Of a stretch of DNA of 64,000 bases, positions 33,060 through 41,905 are shown in pieces. The DNA is from Pseudomonas sp. UYIF39. GTDB taxonomy: Bacteria > Pseudomonadota > Gammaproteobacteria > Pseudomonadales > Pseudomonadaceae. Location of the stretch: positions 186,001-250,000 of the forward strand of contig NZ_JALBYU010000006.1 of NCBI RefSeq assembly GCF_029963765.1, in the 5' to 3' direction. The notes under the pieces are model-generated. The model ran no database searches. It was given only the letters and a program-made list of their open reading frames with translations, and had not been told where the DNA came from. The translations under genes and the position numbers were made by a program. How positions within the stretch are numbered: position 1 is the stretch's first letter; every line of letters starts with the position of its first letter.

Positions 33060-34451
33060 ATGACCCAAGTCTCCAGCCTCACCCATGCCATTTCGATCAA
33101 TCCCGCCACCGGCGAGCAGATCGGCCACTACCCTTTCGAATCCGCATCGGTACTGGATGCCGCCCTGTCCCGCGCCGCTGCCGGGTTTCGCGTCTGGCGC
33201 AACAAACCGGTTGATCAACGCTCGCCGTTGTTGATCGCCTTGGCTCAGGCATTGCGCGACAACGCCGCCGCGATGGCGAACATGATCACCCTGGAAATGG
33301 GCAAGCCGATCACTCAGGCGCGCGGCGAAATCGAAAAGTGCGCGCAGCTCTGCGAGTGGTACGCCGAACACGGCCCGGCGATGTTGAGCGCTGAACCGAC
33401 GCTGGTTGAAGGCGGCAAGGCTCGCATTGAATATCGCCCGCTCGGCCCGATTCTCGCGGTAATGCCGTGGAACTTCCCGATCTGGCAGGTCCTGCGCGGC
33501 GCCGTTCCAGCGTTGATCGCCGGCAACACCTACGTGCTCAAACATGCGCCCAACGTGATGGGCAGTGCCTATCTGTTGCGGGAGGCCTTCAAGCAAGCCG
33601 ACTTCCCCGAAGGTGTCTTCGAGGTTATCAATGTCACGCCGGACGGCGTCTCCACCGCAATCGCCGATCCACGCATCGCGGCAGTCACCCTCACCGGCAG
33701 CGTGCGAGCCGGTATGGCCATCGGCGCTCAAGCCGGTGCGGCATTGAAGAAGTGCGTGCTGGAACTGGGCGGCTCCGATCCCTTCATCGTGCTCAACGAT
33801 GCCGATCTCGACGAAGCGGTCAAAGCCGCCGTGATTGGCCGATATCAGAACACCGGGCAAGTTTGCGCGGCGGCCAAACGCTTCATCGTCGAGCAAGGCA
33901 TCGTCGAGGAATTCACGCGCAAGTTCGTCGAAGCCACGCAAAAACTGGTGGTCGGTGATCCACTGGCCGCCAACACCTACATCGGTCCGATGGCCCGCTT
34001 TGATCTGCGTGATGAACTGGATCAACAGGTGCGCGACACCCTGGAAGAAGGCGCGACGTTGCTGATGGGCGGCAAGAAGGCTGAAGGCCCTGGCAATTTT
34101 TATGAGCCCACGGTCTTCGGTGATGTCACCGACCAGATGACCTCGTTCAAACAGGAGCTGTTCGGCCCGGTGGCCTCGATCATCACGGCGCGCGATGCGG
34201 CGCATGCACTGGAACTGGCGAATGACAGTGAGTTCGGCCTCGCCTCAACCATTTACACACGCAACGTCGAGCTTGCCGAACAGATGGCCGGAGAATTGGA
34301 AACCGGTGGTGTGTTCATCAATGGTTATTGCGCCTCCGATCCGCGTGTCACCTTCGGCGGCGTGAAGAAAAGCGGGTTTGGCCGTGAGCTCTCGCATTTT
34401 GGCGTGCGCGAATTCTGCAATGCCCAGACGGTGTGGCTGGATCGGCGCTGA
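33060..34451 (+). CDS. NAD(P)-dependent succinate-semialdehyde-type dehydrogenase
   Basis: A 463-residue aldehyde dehydrogenase of the Sad/YneI-like group. Motifs are PWNFPIWQVLRGAVPALIAG, TLTGSVRAGMAIG, LELGGSDPFIVL with the general base, and the nucleophile in NTGQVCAAAKRFIV. The length is that of the short semialdehyde dehydrogenases rather than GabD (about 480). The divergent LysR gene probably controls it. It is a single-gene unit closed by a hairpin. Succinate semialdehyde or a similar short aldehyde is the likely substrate. Confidence 0.87.
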   Translation: MTQVSSLTHAISINPATGEQIGHYPFESASVLDAALSRAAAGFRVWRNKPVDQRSPLLIALAQALRDNAAAMANMITLEMGKPITQARGEIEKCAQLCEWYAEHGPAMLSAEPTLVEGGKARIEYRPLGPILAVMPWNFPIWQVLRGAVPALIAGNTYVLKHAPNVMGSAYLLREAFKQADFPEGVFEVINVTPDGVSTAIADPRIAAVTLTGSVRAGMAIGAQAGAALKKCVLELGGSDPFIVLNDADLDEAVKAAVIGRYQNTGQVCAAAKRFIVEQGIVEEFTRKFVEATQKLVVGDPLAANTYIGPMARFDLRDELDQQVRDTLEEGATLLMGGKKAEGPGNFYEPTVFGDVTDQMTSFKQELFGPVASIITARDAAHALELANDSEFGLASTIYTRNVELAEQMAGELETGGVFINGYCASDPRVTFGGVKKSGFGRELSHFGVREFCNAQTVWLDRR

Positions 34452-34463
34452 TTGCATAACGAT

Positions 34464-34489
34464 GCCCGGGAGCTTTTTGGCTCCCGGGC
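34464..34489. terminator. Hairpin between convergent genes
   Basis: GCCCGGGAGC and GCTCCCGGGC form a perfect 10-bp stem with a TTTTTG loop, 12 bases after the dehydrogenase stop and 8 bases from the end of the convergent gene. It can serve both strands, though T-runs are lacking. Confidence 0.65.
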
Positions 34490-34496
34490 TCACGCG

Positions 34497-34868
34497 CTAT
34501 TCGTTCAGGTAATACAGCTTGTTCACAATCATCCAGCGGTAATTGATGTTTAGTAGCGACAGGTAATCGGTAAATCGCATGCCGAGATATTCATCAGTAA
34601 CTTTTACCGCGGCGGCATCGCCCGTGACATCGACGCTGAGTACTTCCCAAAACGGTTTGACCTCTTTGGCTGCCGGCCCCTCCGCCTTGATCGCGCTGAT
34701 AAATTCCTCCAGGGATGCCCATTCAAGCTTTTCTTCGTAATGGCCAATGATGCGGCAAGAAGGATGAAAGGCCTGTCGCAGCAAGGCTTCATCAGCGAAC
34801 ACCATGCCTTCTACATAATTGCGGACCACCACGTTGATGTGTTCTTTAGCCAGCAGTTGAGTCGTCAT
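34497..34868 (-). CDS. NTF2-like / putative lumazine-binding family protein
   Basis: A 123-residue single-domain protein of the NTF2-like superfamily. VVRNYVEGMVFADEALLRQA near residue 15, FHPSCRIIGHYEEKLEW near 34 and the closing YLSLLNINYRWMIVNKLYY near 100 match the Lumazine_bd_2 group. Such proteins are cone-shaped and bind small hydrophobic ligands; no catalytic residue can be named. The ATG has GGAGGTATGAC upstream. The gene is a single unit, divergent from the glutathione S-transferase. Confidence 0.78.
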   Translation of the reverse strand: MTTQLLAKEHINVVVRNYVEGMVFADEALLRQAFHPSCRIIGHYEEKLEWASLEEFISAIKAEGPAAKEVKPFWEVLSVDVTGDAAAVKVTDEYLGMRFTDYLSLLNINYRWMIVNKLYYLNE

Positions 34869-35015
34869 GTCATACCTCCAGCGTTCTCACCATCGCACCG
34901 CCGGATCAGGTTGTTCGATCATCCATCCCACCCTGAAAGTCTAGCACCGCGTACTTAACAGTCCCGGACGACGACTATGATGATGGGGGTCACTTGCCTT
35001 TCGAGGAGCTGAGAG

Positions 35016-35696
35016 ATGTCGCTGACTCTTTACTACCATCCGCTGTCGTCGTTCTGCCACAAAGTGCTCATCGCGCTCTACGAAAACGCTGTCGAATTCG
35101 AGAAGCGGATCATCGATCTCGCCAACGATGCAGACAGAGCAGAACTGCAAGCGCTGTGGCCGCTCGGCAAGTTCCCGGTCATCCGCGACCACGCTGGCCA
35201 GCGCAACGTGGCAGAGACCACGATCATCATCGAATACCTGGACCGATTTTATGCCGGTGAACATCCACTCGTTCCCAGCGATTGGGACACCGCGCTGGAG
35301 GTCCGTCTGTGGGACCGTGTCTGCGACCACTATCTACAGGCGCCGCTGCAACAGATTGTGCTTGATCGCCTACGCGGCGCTCACGGCGATTTGAGCAGAG
35401 AACGTTCCACACTGCAGACGACGTACGGCATGCTCGACCACCAATTGGCCTCCAGAATCTGGCTCGCCAGTGCAGATTTCAGCCTGGCCGATTGCGCCGC
35501 GGCCCCGGCACTTTTCTATGCCAGTACGCTCGAGCCGTTTCCCAACGACTACGGTCACTTGAAAGCCTATTTCGAAAGGTTGATGAACAGACCGTCCGTC
35601 CAGCGGGTCATCGACGAAGCCAGGCCCTGGTTTTCGTTTTATCCGTTTGCGGAGGCCATCCCGGAGCGGTTTCGCCAGACGCCGGACAACACCTGA
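35016..35696 (+). CDS. Glutathione S-transferase family protein
   Basis: A 226-residue GST. The thioredoxin-like N-terminal domain has LTLYYHPLSSFCHKVLIALY, with Ser/Cys residues at the glutathione site, the cis-proline segment LGKFPVIRDHAGQ near residue 50 and AETTIIIEYLDRFY near 67. The helical C-terminal domain has SADFSLADCAAAPALFYAST, the usual N-capping region. The physiological electrophile is unknown. The ATG follows GAGGAGCTGAGAG, a good ribosome site. Confidence 0.88.
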   Translation: MSLTLYYHPLSSFCHKVLIALYENAVEFEKRIIDLANDADRAELQALWPLGKFPVIRDHAGQRNVAETTIIIEYLDRFYAGEHPLVPSDWDTALEVRLWDRVCDHYLQAPLQQIVLDRLRGAHGDLSRERSTLQTTYGMLDHQLASRIWLASADFSLADCAAAPALFYASTLEPFPNDYGHLKAYFERLMNRPSVQRVIDEARPWFSFYPFAEAIPERFRQTPDNT

Positions 35697-35714
35697 CAGG
35701 CCTCGAAAGCTCGC

Positions 35715-36659
35715 CTACCCCACCACGTCGATCAACTGCTCGCGCTGCGCCCCCGTCAGCATCGGACCGAAACCGGCACCGGCGTTTTCCGCCATGTAAC
35801 GCGGGTTGCCAGTGCCGGGGATGACGCAGGTCACCGCCGAATGCGTCAACAGGAACTTGAGCGCCAGTTGCGCCCAGCTATTGACCCTCACATCCGCAGC
35901 CCAGCGCGGTAACGGTTTGTCCTTCAAGCGGGCGAGCAAATCGCCGCCGCCGAAGGGCCGATTGCAGATCACCGCCACGCCTCGCTCGCGACACAGCGGC
36001 AGGATGCGTTTCTCGACGCCGCGATCGTCCAGGGCATAGTTGATCTGCAAAAAGTCCAACGGTTCGGCCTTGAGTACCGCTTCCACCTCGTCATACGCCG
36101 ACGCCGTGTAATGGGTGATGCCGATGTAGCGGATGCGCCCTTCTTCCTTCCATTTACGCAGCGTGGGCAAATGGGTTTTCCAGTCCAGCAAGTTGTGAAT
36201 CTGCATCAGGTCGATCTGGTCGGTCTGCAGCAGTTTGAAGGACTGTTCCATCTGCGCGATGCCTTCTTCGCGGCCACGGGTCCACACCTTGGTGGCCAGA
36301 AAGGCTGGCGAGCGCGGTTCATGAATCGACAGCAATTCACCGGTCGTCAGTTCGGCGCGACCGTACATCGGCGAACTGTCGATCACCTTCCCGCCCTTCT
36401 CGAACAACGCGCGCAGCACAGCAGGCAGCTGCTTGTAGGCGGGGCTTGAAGGCTCGACATCAAAACCGCGATACGTGCCCAGCCCAACGATCGGTAAGAG
36501 TTCGGCGCTGGATGGAATGGCCCGGGTCAGCATGTTCTTGCCTCCTGTTTCGGTCGACGGCGTGGATGCTGCAAATGCCGGATCGAAGGTGAAAACCGCC
36601 GAAACACCGGCCGCCAGCGTGAGTATTTTTCGACGCGTGTACCCATCAGTGTGGCTCAT
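35715..36659 (-). CDS. Tat-exported aldo/keto reductase
   Basis: A 314-residue aldo/keto reductase with a twin-arginine signal (TRRKILTLAAGVSAV) at residues 8-22, so it is likely folded before export to the periplasm. Catalytic residues are the Tyr in VIDSSPMYGRAEL, the Lys in FLATKVWTRG and the His in LMQIHNLLDW. The NADPH-binding end VTCVIPGTGNPRYMAENAGA is present. Periplasmic reductases of this family are uncommon because NADPH is scarce there, yet this signal is seen repeatedly in Pseudomonas. The substrate is unknown. It is divergent from the next hydrolase gene. Confidence 0.85.
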   Translation of the reverse strand: MSHTDGYTRRKILTLAAGVSAVFTFDPAFAASTPSTETGGKNMLTRAIPSSAELLPIVGLGTYRGFDVEPSSPAYKQLPAVLRALFEKGGKVIDSSPMYGRAELTTGELLSIHEPRSPAFLATKVWTRGREEGIAQMEQSFKLLQTDQIDLMQIHNLLDWKTHLPTLRKWKEEGRIRYIGITHYTASAYDEVEAVLKAEPLDFLQINYALDDRGVEKRILPLCRERGVAVICNRPFGGGDLLARLKDKPLPRWAADVRVNSWAQLALKFLLTHSAVTCVIPGTGNPRYMAENAGAGFGPMLTGAQREQLIDVVG

Positions 36660-36732
36660 GGAATTGTCCGCGATCGGTCTACTACACTCTGACAGCGATC
36701 AAGCGATAGCTGTCTTCAGGCCAGAGCCGTCA

Positions 36733-37521
36733 ATGCCGCCCACTAAAGTTAGCCGAATGCCACGAATCCTGGGGTCAATAGTCGTCATCGTCGCCGTTGT
36801 GTATCTGGCGCTGTGCGCTGCGCTGTTTGTGTTCCAGCGCGCCCTCATCTACTTCCCGCAACCCCGCGCTGTCGGCACCTCGGAAACGCTGCTCACGCTG
36901 TCCGTCGACGACGCGCAGGTGCTGGTATCCGTCAGGCCGCACGAGGGGCCGAACGCGTTGATCTATTTCGGTGGAAATGCCGAGGACGTCTCCCGGAGCC
37001 TGCCTTCGTTTTCTGCAGCCTTTGCCGATCACGCCCTCTACTTGCTGCACTACCGAGGCTACGGTGGCAGTTCCGGGTCGCCCTCCGAGGAGATGATCTC
37101 GCGCGACGCCATGACCTTGTTTGACCTGGTCTACGCCACCCATCCACACATTACGGTGGTCGGTCGCAGCCTGGGCTCGGGCGTCGCCGTGCGCCTCGCC
37201 AGCCAACGTCCGGCGGCGCGTCTGGTGCTGATCACGCCTTACAACAGTGTTGAAGAACTCGCCGCCCGGCAGTTCCCCATCTTCCCCGTGAAGTGGTTGC
37301 TCAAGGACACCTTTGAATCCTGGAAGTACGCCGCCCACATCACGGTGCCGACGCTCTTGATCGCAGCGGAGCACGACGAAGTGATACCGCGCTCCAGCAC
37401 CGAGCGGCTATTCACGCATTTCGCCGATGGGGTGGCGTCGCTGAAGGTCATACCGGGTACGGGGCACAACTCAATATCCGAGAGCCCCGAGTACCTCAAG
37501 GTGTTGGGCGATGGTTTGTAA
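36733..37521 (+). CDS. Membrane-anchored alpha/beta hydrolase (BEM46-like)
   Basis: A 262-residue alpha/beta hydrolase tethered by an N-terminal membrane helix (about residues 12-34, SIVVIVAVVYLALCAALFVF). The oxyanion part is ALIYFGGNAEDVSR, the substrate turn LLHYRGYGGSSGSP, the nucleophile elbow VVGRSLGSGVAV with Ser, and the Asp and His in AAEHDEVIP and GTGHNSISES. The layout is that of the BEM46/ABHD13 group. Starts at 36733 or 36757 are possible. The substrate is unknown. Confidence 0.82.
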   Translation: MPPTKVSRMPRILGSIVVIVAVVYLALCAALFVFQRALIYFPQPRAVGTSETLLTLSVDDAQVLVSVRPHEGPNALIYFGGNAEDVSRSLPSFSAAFADHALYLLHYRGYGGSSGSPSEEMISRDAMTLFDLVYATHPHITVVGRSLGSGVAVRLASQRPAARLVLITPYNSVEELAARQFPIFPVKWLLKDTFESWKYAAHITVPTLLIAAEHDEVIPRSSTERLFTHFADGVASLKVIPGTGHNSISESPEYLKVLGDGL

Positions 37522-37580
37522 GTGGCGGTGCCCGCCACGCCGAGAAGACAAATGCTTCTGCGAAGTGCGCGTCTCGCGAC

Positions 37581-38852
37581 TTAGCGCAGCGATCGGAACG
37601 CCGCGCGAAGTTCCTCGGTAAAAAGTTGTGGCTGTTCCCAAGCCGCGAAGTGGCCGCCCTTGTCGGCCTGGTGAAAGTAGATCAGGTTGCGATAGGCGCG
37701 CCGGGCCCATGTTTCTGGCGGGCAGTAGACATCCTCTGGAAACACCGTAACGGCCACCGGCAACGAAATCTCGGTGGTCTTCTGTGCGGCCGAAGACAGA
37801 GGGCTTCGCCCCATATTTTCCCAATAGAGCCTGGCTGCCGAGGCGGCGCTATTCGTCAGCCAGTAGAGCGTGATGTCATCCAGCACTTCATCCTTTGTCG
37901 GCGACTGTTGGGGGTCGGCGCCGTATGTCCAACGGGCAAAGCCTGGATGCACGAGCATGAGCGCGGCGAGGAAGGCCGGTGAATCCGTCGCGCCGTAACC
38001 GATCATCTGCGGCCGCGCGGCCATCATCGTGCTGTACGCCAGGTTTCCCTGTTTGACTAGCGTGGCGACGGCGTCGTAGGTCGCGCGTTCCTTCTCGGAA
38101 AATCCCTCCGGTGCCGGTCCGCCGACAGCGAGCGCCGCGCTCGCTTCCGCCGGTATCGTGGCGGGCAGGTTAAGGTGAATGCCGCGCAACCCGGCCGGCG
38201 CCTGGCGCGCCATCGCGCTGGTAATGGGCGCGCCCCAGTCGCCACCCTGGGCCACGTAATGGCTGTACTCGAGGCGCTGCATCAGCTGGGCCCAGACCCG
38301 CGCGATGTGGTCCGGATCCCAACCGATACCACTCGGTTTGCCGGAGAAGCCGTAGCCAGGAATGGACGGAATTACCACATCGAAGGCATCTGCCGCATTG
38401 CCCCCGTGGGCGGGCGGATCGGTGAGCGGACCGACGACCTTGATGAACTCGAACACCGAGCCTGGCCAACCATGGGTCATGATCATCGGCAGCGCGTTCG
38501 GGTGGGGGGAACGCACCCAGATAAAGTGGATCTCGACCCCGTCGAGGGTGGTCACGTACTGCGCCAGATTATTGAGCTGCGCCTCGGCCTTGCGCCAGTC
38601 GTAGTCCGTGCCCCAGTAGCGAACCAGCGCCTGTAGTTGTTCCAGCTGTGCGCCCTGTGATCGATCGGAAACCGTCTCTTTGTCCGGCCAGCGGGTCGCG
38701 GCGATACGGTTGCGCAGATCGGTGAGGTCCTTGTCCGCAACATTGACGTGGAAGGGTTGAATGGCCTGGGGATTGGCGGCGGGAGCGGCGCTGGCGAGGG
38801 CCGAGACGCAAAGCGCGAGGGTCGCTAAAGCGACCGCGAATAGGTGCTTCAT
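37581..38852 (-). CDS. Secreted epoxide hydrolase family protein
   Basis: A 423-residue alpha/beta hydrolase with an N-terminal epoxide-hydrolase domain (EHN). A signal peptide (FAVALATLALCVSALASAAP) leads to FHVNVADKDLTDLRNRIAAT, the EHN start. HGWPGSVFEF is the oxyanion loop, GGDWGAPITS gives the Asp nucleophile, and KGGHFAAWEQPQ the catalytic His. GAGG fits the second of two in-frame ATGs (38852); the first is at 38858. Relatives include juvenile-hormone and insecticide epoxide hydrolases, and export points to an outside substrate. Confidence 0.85.
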   Translation of the reverse strand: MKHLFAVALATLALCVSALASAAPAANPQAIQPFHVNVADKDLTDLRNRIAATRWPDKETVSDRSQGAQLEQLQALVRYWGTDYDWRKAEAQLNNLAQYVTTLDGVEIHFIWVRSPHPNALPMIMTHGWPGSVFEFIKVVGPLTDPPAHGGNAADAFDVVIPSIPGYGFSGKPSGIGWDPDHIARVWAQLMQRLEYSHYVAQGGDWGAPITSAMARQAPAGLRGIHLNLPATIPAEASAALAVGGPAPEGFSEKERATYDAVATLVKQGNLAYSTMMAARPQMIGYGATDSPAFLAALMLVHPGFARWTYGADPQQSPTKDEVLDDITLYWLTNSAASAARLYWENMGRSPLSSAAQKTTEISLPVAVTVFPEDVYCPPETWARRAYRNLIYFHQADKGGHFAAWEQPQLFTEELRAAFRSLR

Positions 38853-38960
38853 CTTCATTACCTCAGTTGAGGGTCACGATGAGTGATGAGTTTGCGCTTA
38901 TCGGTCACCGAAGACGCTTTACCAGCCGGTCAGAGAAAGCATTGGGCACGTAAGCCAAAT

Positions 38961-38992
38961 CGCAAGGGCGAAACCTAAGTTTCACCCTTGCG
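38961..38992 (-). terminator. Hairpin after the fourth Ohr gene
   Basis: CGCAAGGGCGAAA and TTTCACCCTTGCG make a 13-bp stem with one mismatch and a six-base loop, 33 bases past the stop of the minus-strand Ohr gene. A weak T-rich tail follows on the minus strand. Confidence 0.65.
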
Positions 38993-39024
38993 ATGCCTTG
39001 CCCAAATTGCGTAACCGGTCCGGC

Positions 39025-39441
39025 TCAGACCAGGTTGATTTCGACGTTGATGTTGCCCCGCGTCGCTTTGGAATACGGACACAGCTTGTGCCCTTCATCC
39101 ACCAGCGCCCGGGCCGTTTCGCGATCCATCCCTGGCAGGCTGATGTTGAGGCGAGCCTGCAGAAGGTAACCGCCTGTGTTGGTGCCCAGGTCAACTTCGG
39201 CGTCAATGGCCAGGTCAGGCGGGAGCGTGACCTTCATTTTGCCGGCAGCGACCTGCATCGCACCGATGAAGCAGGCTGACCACCCGGTGGCGAACAACTG
39301 CTCCGGATTGGTGCCGTCGCCCTTGGTGCCAGGGGACGAAAGCTTGACTTCGAGACGTCCATCATCACTGCGTGATGCGCCGTCCCGCCCACCCGTGGTG
39401 TGGACTTTGGCGGTGTACAGTACTTTTTCGATCTGGGTCAT
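39025..39441 (-). CDS. Ohr/OsmC family organic hydroperoxide reductase (copy 4)
   Basis: A 138-residue Ohr protein with cysteines at 57 (ATGWSACFIGAM) and 121 (HKLCPYSKATRGNINV). It is shorter than the three tandem copies and differs throughout, for example NPEQLFATGWS in place of HPTAEQLFAGAWS, which is closer to classical Ohr. No TCGYATRCG dyad lies before it, so it is probably controlled otherwise. GGAGATCATC precedes the ATG. It makes four Ohr-type genes within 10 kb. Confidence 0.87.
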   Translation of the reverse strand: MTQIEKVLYTAKVHTTGGRDGASRSDDGRLEVKLSSPGTKGDGTNPEQLFATGWSACFIGAMQVAAGKMKVTLPPDLAIDAEVDLGTNTGGYLLQARLNISLPGMDRETARALVDEGHKLCPYSKATRGNINVEINLV

Positions 39442-39599
39442 GATGATCTCCTGATTGAAAATGCTGGATTAAAAAGATTGCCCTCCGTGAGCGTATTGAC
39501 CAGTCCTTTTTGCTCGATGAATTCGCCATCCGTCAGGGCGCTTGCATCACCTGCAGCGGACTGGATCTTTCAATATAGATGGCGGTGGGCGACTTCGAA

Positions 39600-40952
39600 C
39601 TATGAATAAGCACCAATCACCCACTTCACTTTTTCCAGCGCCTCACGCAGTGCGCCCATCTCCGCCGACCCCAGCGCCAAGCGAATCGCATGCGGTACAT
39701 GAGCAGAAGTCGCAAAAGGCTCAGCGGTTGAAACCGCCACTTTTTCACGCAGCAGCGCCGCGACGATCTGATCAGCCCTTGCATCTTCAGACAAAGGCAG
39801 CCAAAGAAAATAGGACGCCGGGTGGCGAATACACGGAAGGCCCGCCAGCACTTCTACGGCCATGGTTTGTCTGGCCTGCGCATCCTGACGTTTTTCAGCT
39901 TCCAGTTGCATGACGGTGCCATCGTCGAGCCACGTGCTCGCGATCGCCGTCAGCACGCCGGGGGTATTCCAGGTGGTCGCCCTGATCGTTCGCTCAAGCG
40001 CGGGCACTTTTTCGGCCGGGGCGGCGACGAAACCTACGCGCAGCCCAGTGGCCACACTCTTGGAGAGCCCTGAAACGTAAACGGTTCGCTCGGGTGCGAG
40101 TTGCGCTATCGGTGCAGGCGGATCCTCGGCAAGGAAGGCATACGCGGCGTCCTCGATGATGAGCAAGTCATGCCTGCGCGCAATTGTCACCAGCGAATCG
40201 CGCTGACCGGAACTCATCACCCATCCCAGCGGATTGTGCAGCGTCGGCATCGAGTACACCGCCCGCACGCGGCGACTCCGGCACAGACTGTCCAGCGCCT
40301 CCAGATCAGGCCCTTGTTCGGTCACGGGAATGGGCACGATTTCAAGGTGCAAGGCTTCGGCCAGCACGATGAATCCTGAATAGGTCAGCGCATCCGCTGC
40401 TATCACATCACCGGGTTGCAGCAGCGCCATCATCGTCACGGCCAGCCCATGCTGAGCACCACTGACCATTAACACTTGCTCGGCATCCACTGTCAGCCCT
40501 CGGGCGAGCAAATGCCGCGCCACCGAGGCGCGCTCATGCAGGCGCCCGGCGTGTGGCTGGTAGCGCAACAAGGATTCCAGATCACCGCCGGAGGCGAGCT
40601 GGCGCAGTGCATTTCGCAAGAGTTCTGCCTGCCCTGGCAGCGAGGGATAGTTGAAGTTGAGGTCGGTCATGCCCACGGCAACTTTTTTCTGGTCGATACC
40701 CAAACCCGGCGGCAACGACGTCTCCCGCACGAACGTGCCGCGCCCCGTCTCGCCGCTGACCAGACCCATGGCTTCGAGCTCAGCGTAGACCCGACTGGCG
40801 GTCACCAGCGCCAGCCCTTCGGTTGCCGCCAGTTGGCGATGCGTCGGCAAGCGCGTGCCCGGCAACAATCGGCCTGACCGGATGTCAGCCGCAAAAGCAT
40901 CCACTAATGACTTGTACCGTGAGCGAGGCATGTCGAGATGTATCCATGACAA
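39600..40952 (-). CDS. MocR-type GntR/aminotransferase regulator
   Basis: A 450-residue regulator with a GntR winged helix at residues 1-75 (LVDAFAADIRSGRLLPGTRL, TASRVYAELEAMGLVSGETG) and a fold-type I aminotransferase domain from about 100. The PLP lysine is in VSGLSKSVATGLRVGF near residue 290, and the substrate loop LHNPLGWVMSS is intact. Such proteins sense vitamin B6 or amino compounds and usually control a divergent neighbour. Here that is an EamA exporter 62 bases away, with a small dyad between. Confidence 0.9.
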   Translation of the reverse strand: MSWIHLDMPRSRYKSLVDAFAADIRSGRLLPGTRLPTHRQLAATEGLALVTASRVYAELEAMGLVSGETGRGTFVRETSLPPGLGIDQKKVAVGMTDLNFNYPSLPGQAELLRNALRQLASGGDLESLLRYQPHAGRLHERASVARHLLARGLTVDAEQVLMVSGAQHGLAVTMMALLQPGDVIAADALTYSGFIVLAEALHLEIVPIPVTEQGPDLEALDSLCRSRRVRAVYSMPTLHNPLGWVMSSGQRDSLVTIARRHDLLIIEDAAYAFLAEDPPAPIAQLAPERTVYVSGLSKSVATGLRVGFVAAPAEKVPALERTIRATTWNTPGVLTAIASTWLDDGTVMQLEAEKRQDAQARQTMAVEVLAGLPCIRHPASYFLWLPLSEDARADQIVAALLREKVAVSTAEPFATSAHVPHAIRLALGSAEMGALREALEKVKWVIGAYS

Positions 40953-40966
40953 TTTTTTGATTGTAG

Positions 40967-40979
40967 TGATCGTCGATCA
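40967..40979. promoter_or_regulatory. Small dyad between MocR and EamA genes
   Basis: TGATCG-T-CGATCA is a perfect 6-bp inverted repeat around one base, in the 62-base divergent gap. GATCGTC and CATACGATGGATC nearby add partial repeats, as expected of a MocR binding region. The assignment is tentative. Confidence 0.4.
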
Positions 40980-41014
40980 TACGATGGATCTCTGCAAATT
41001 CAGAGTGCCCTCAA

Positions 41015-41905
41015 ATGGAACGGACCCTGCAAAACCCAATGACGGAAAAGACCGCGAGCGGATGGCTCAACGGATTTATCGGCGTGCTGATTTTCAGCGG
41101 CTCGCTGCCGGCGACACGGTTGGCCGTGCTGGAATTCGACCCGGTTTTCCTGACCGTTGCCCGAGCGACGATTGCCGGGCTCCTGGCGCTTTGCATGCTG
41201 GTGCTGTTTAAAGAACAACGTCCCGCCAAGCGTCAGCTTCTACCCTTGGCGATCGTGGCAATGGGCGTTGTAGTAGGGTTTCCGCTATTGACGGCGCTGG
41301 CGCTGCAGTACGTGACGTCGGCGCATTCCATCGTCTTCGTTGGCCTGTTGCCGCTTGCTACAGCGGTGTTCGGCGTGCTGCGCGGCGGGGAGCGTCCACG
41401 GCCGGTGTTCTGGTTCTTCTCGGTACTGGGCAGCGCGTTGGTCGTGGGATTTGCCGTCTCGCAAGGCCTGACCGCTTCCCCGACCGGCGACATGCTCATG
41501 CTGCTGGCCATCCTCGCCTGCGGGCTGGGGTATGCAGAAGGCGCAAAGCTTTCAAGAACACTGGGAGGCTGGCAGGTCATCTCGTGGGCATTGCTGCTGT
41601 CGCTGCCCGTTATGATCCCGTTGACCTGGTTCATGGCCCCTGCTTCGTTCTCGGGAATCACCCCATCCGCGTGGCTCAGCCTGGCGTACGTATCGATCTT
41701 CAGCATGCTGATCGGTTTCGTATTCTGGTACCGAGGGCTGGCCCAAGGGGGGATTGCCGCCGTCGGCCAGCTGCAACTGCTGCAGCCGTTTTTTGGCTTG
41801 GCGCTGGCGGCCACGCTGCTTCACGAGCACGTCAGCATCGGCATGCTGGGGGTTACCGTCGCGGTGATCCTTTGCGTGGCCGGGGCGAGGAAGTTTTCGA
41901 AGTAA
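41015..41905 (+). CDS. EamA/DMT family transporter
   Basis: A 296-residue inner-membrane protein with ten membrane helices in two EamA repeats (about residues 15-145 and 155-290). Repeat marks are SGSLPATRLAVLEFDPVFLT near residue 30 and YVTSAHSIVFVGLLPLATAV near 100, then VSIFSMLIGFVFWYRGLAQG near 225. It likely exports an amino acid or related metabolite under control of the divergent MocR protein. Its last 53 bases overlap the convergent minus-strand gene. Confidence 0.87.
   Translation: MERTLQNPMTEKTASGWLNGFIGVLIFSGSLPATRLAVLEFDPVFLTVARATIAGLLALCMLVLFKEQRPAKRQLLPLAIVAMGVVVGFPLLTALALQYVTSAHSIVFVGLLPLATAVFGVLRGGERPRPVFWFFSVLGSALVVGFAVSQGLTASPTGDMLMLLAILACGLGYAEGAKLSRTLGGWQVISWALLLSLPVMIPLTWFMAPASFSGITPSAWLSLAYVSIFSMLIGFVFWYRGLAQGGIAAVGQLQLLQPFFGLALAATLLHEHVSIGMLGVTVAVILCVAGARKFSK

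Noticed and set aside
34464..34489. Perfect 10-bp stem considered as an operator
   Set aside because: It lies between two converging gene ends, where a transcript end is the simpler reading.
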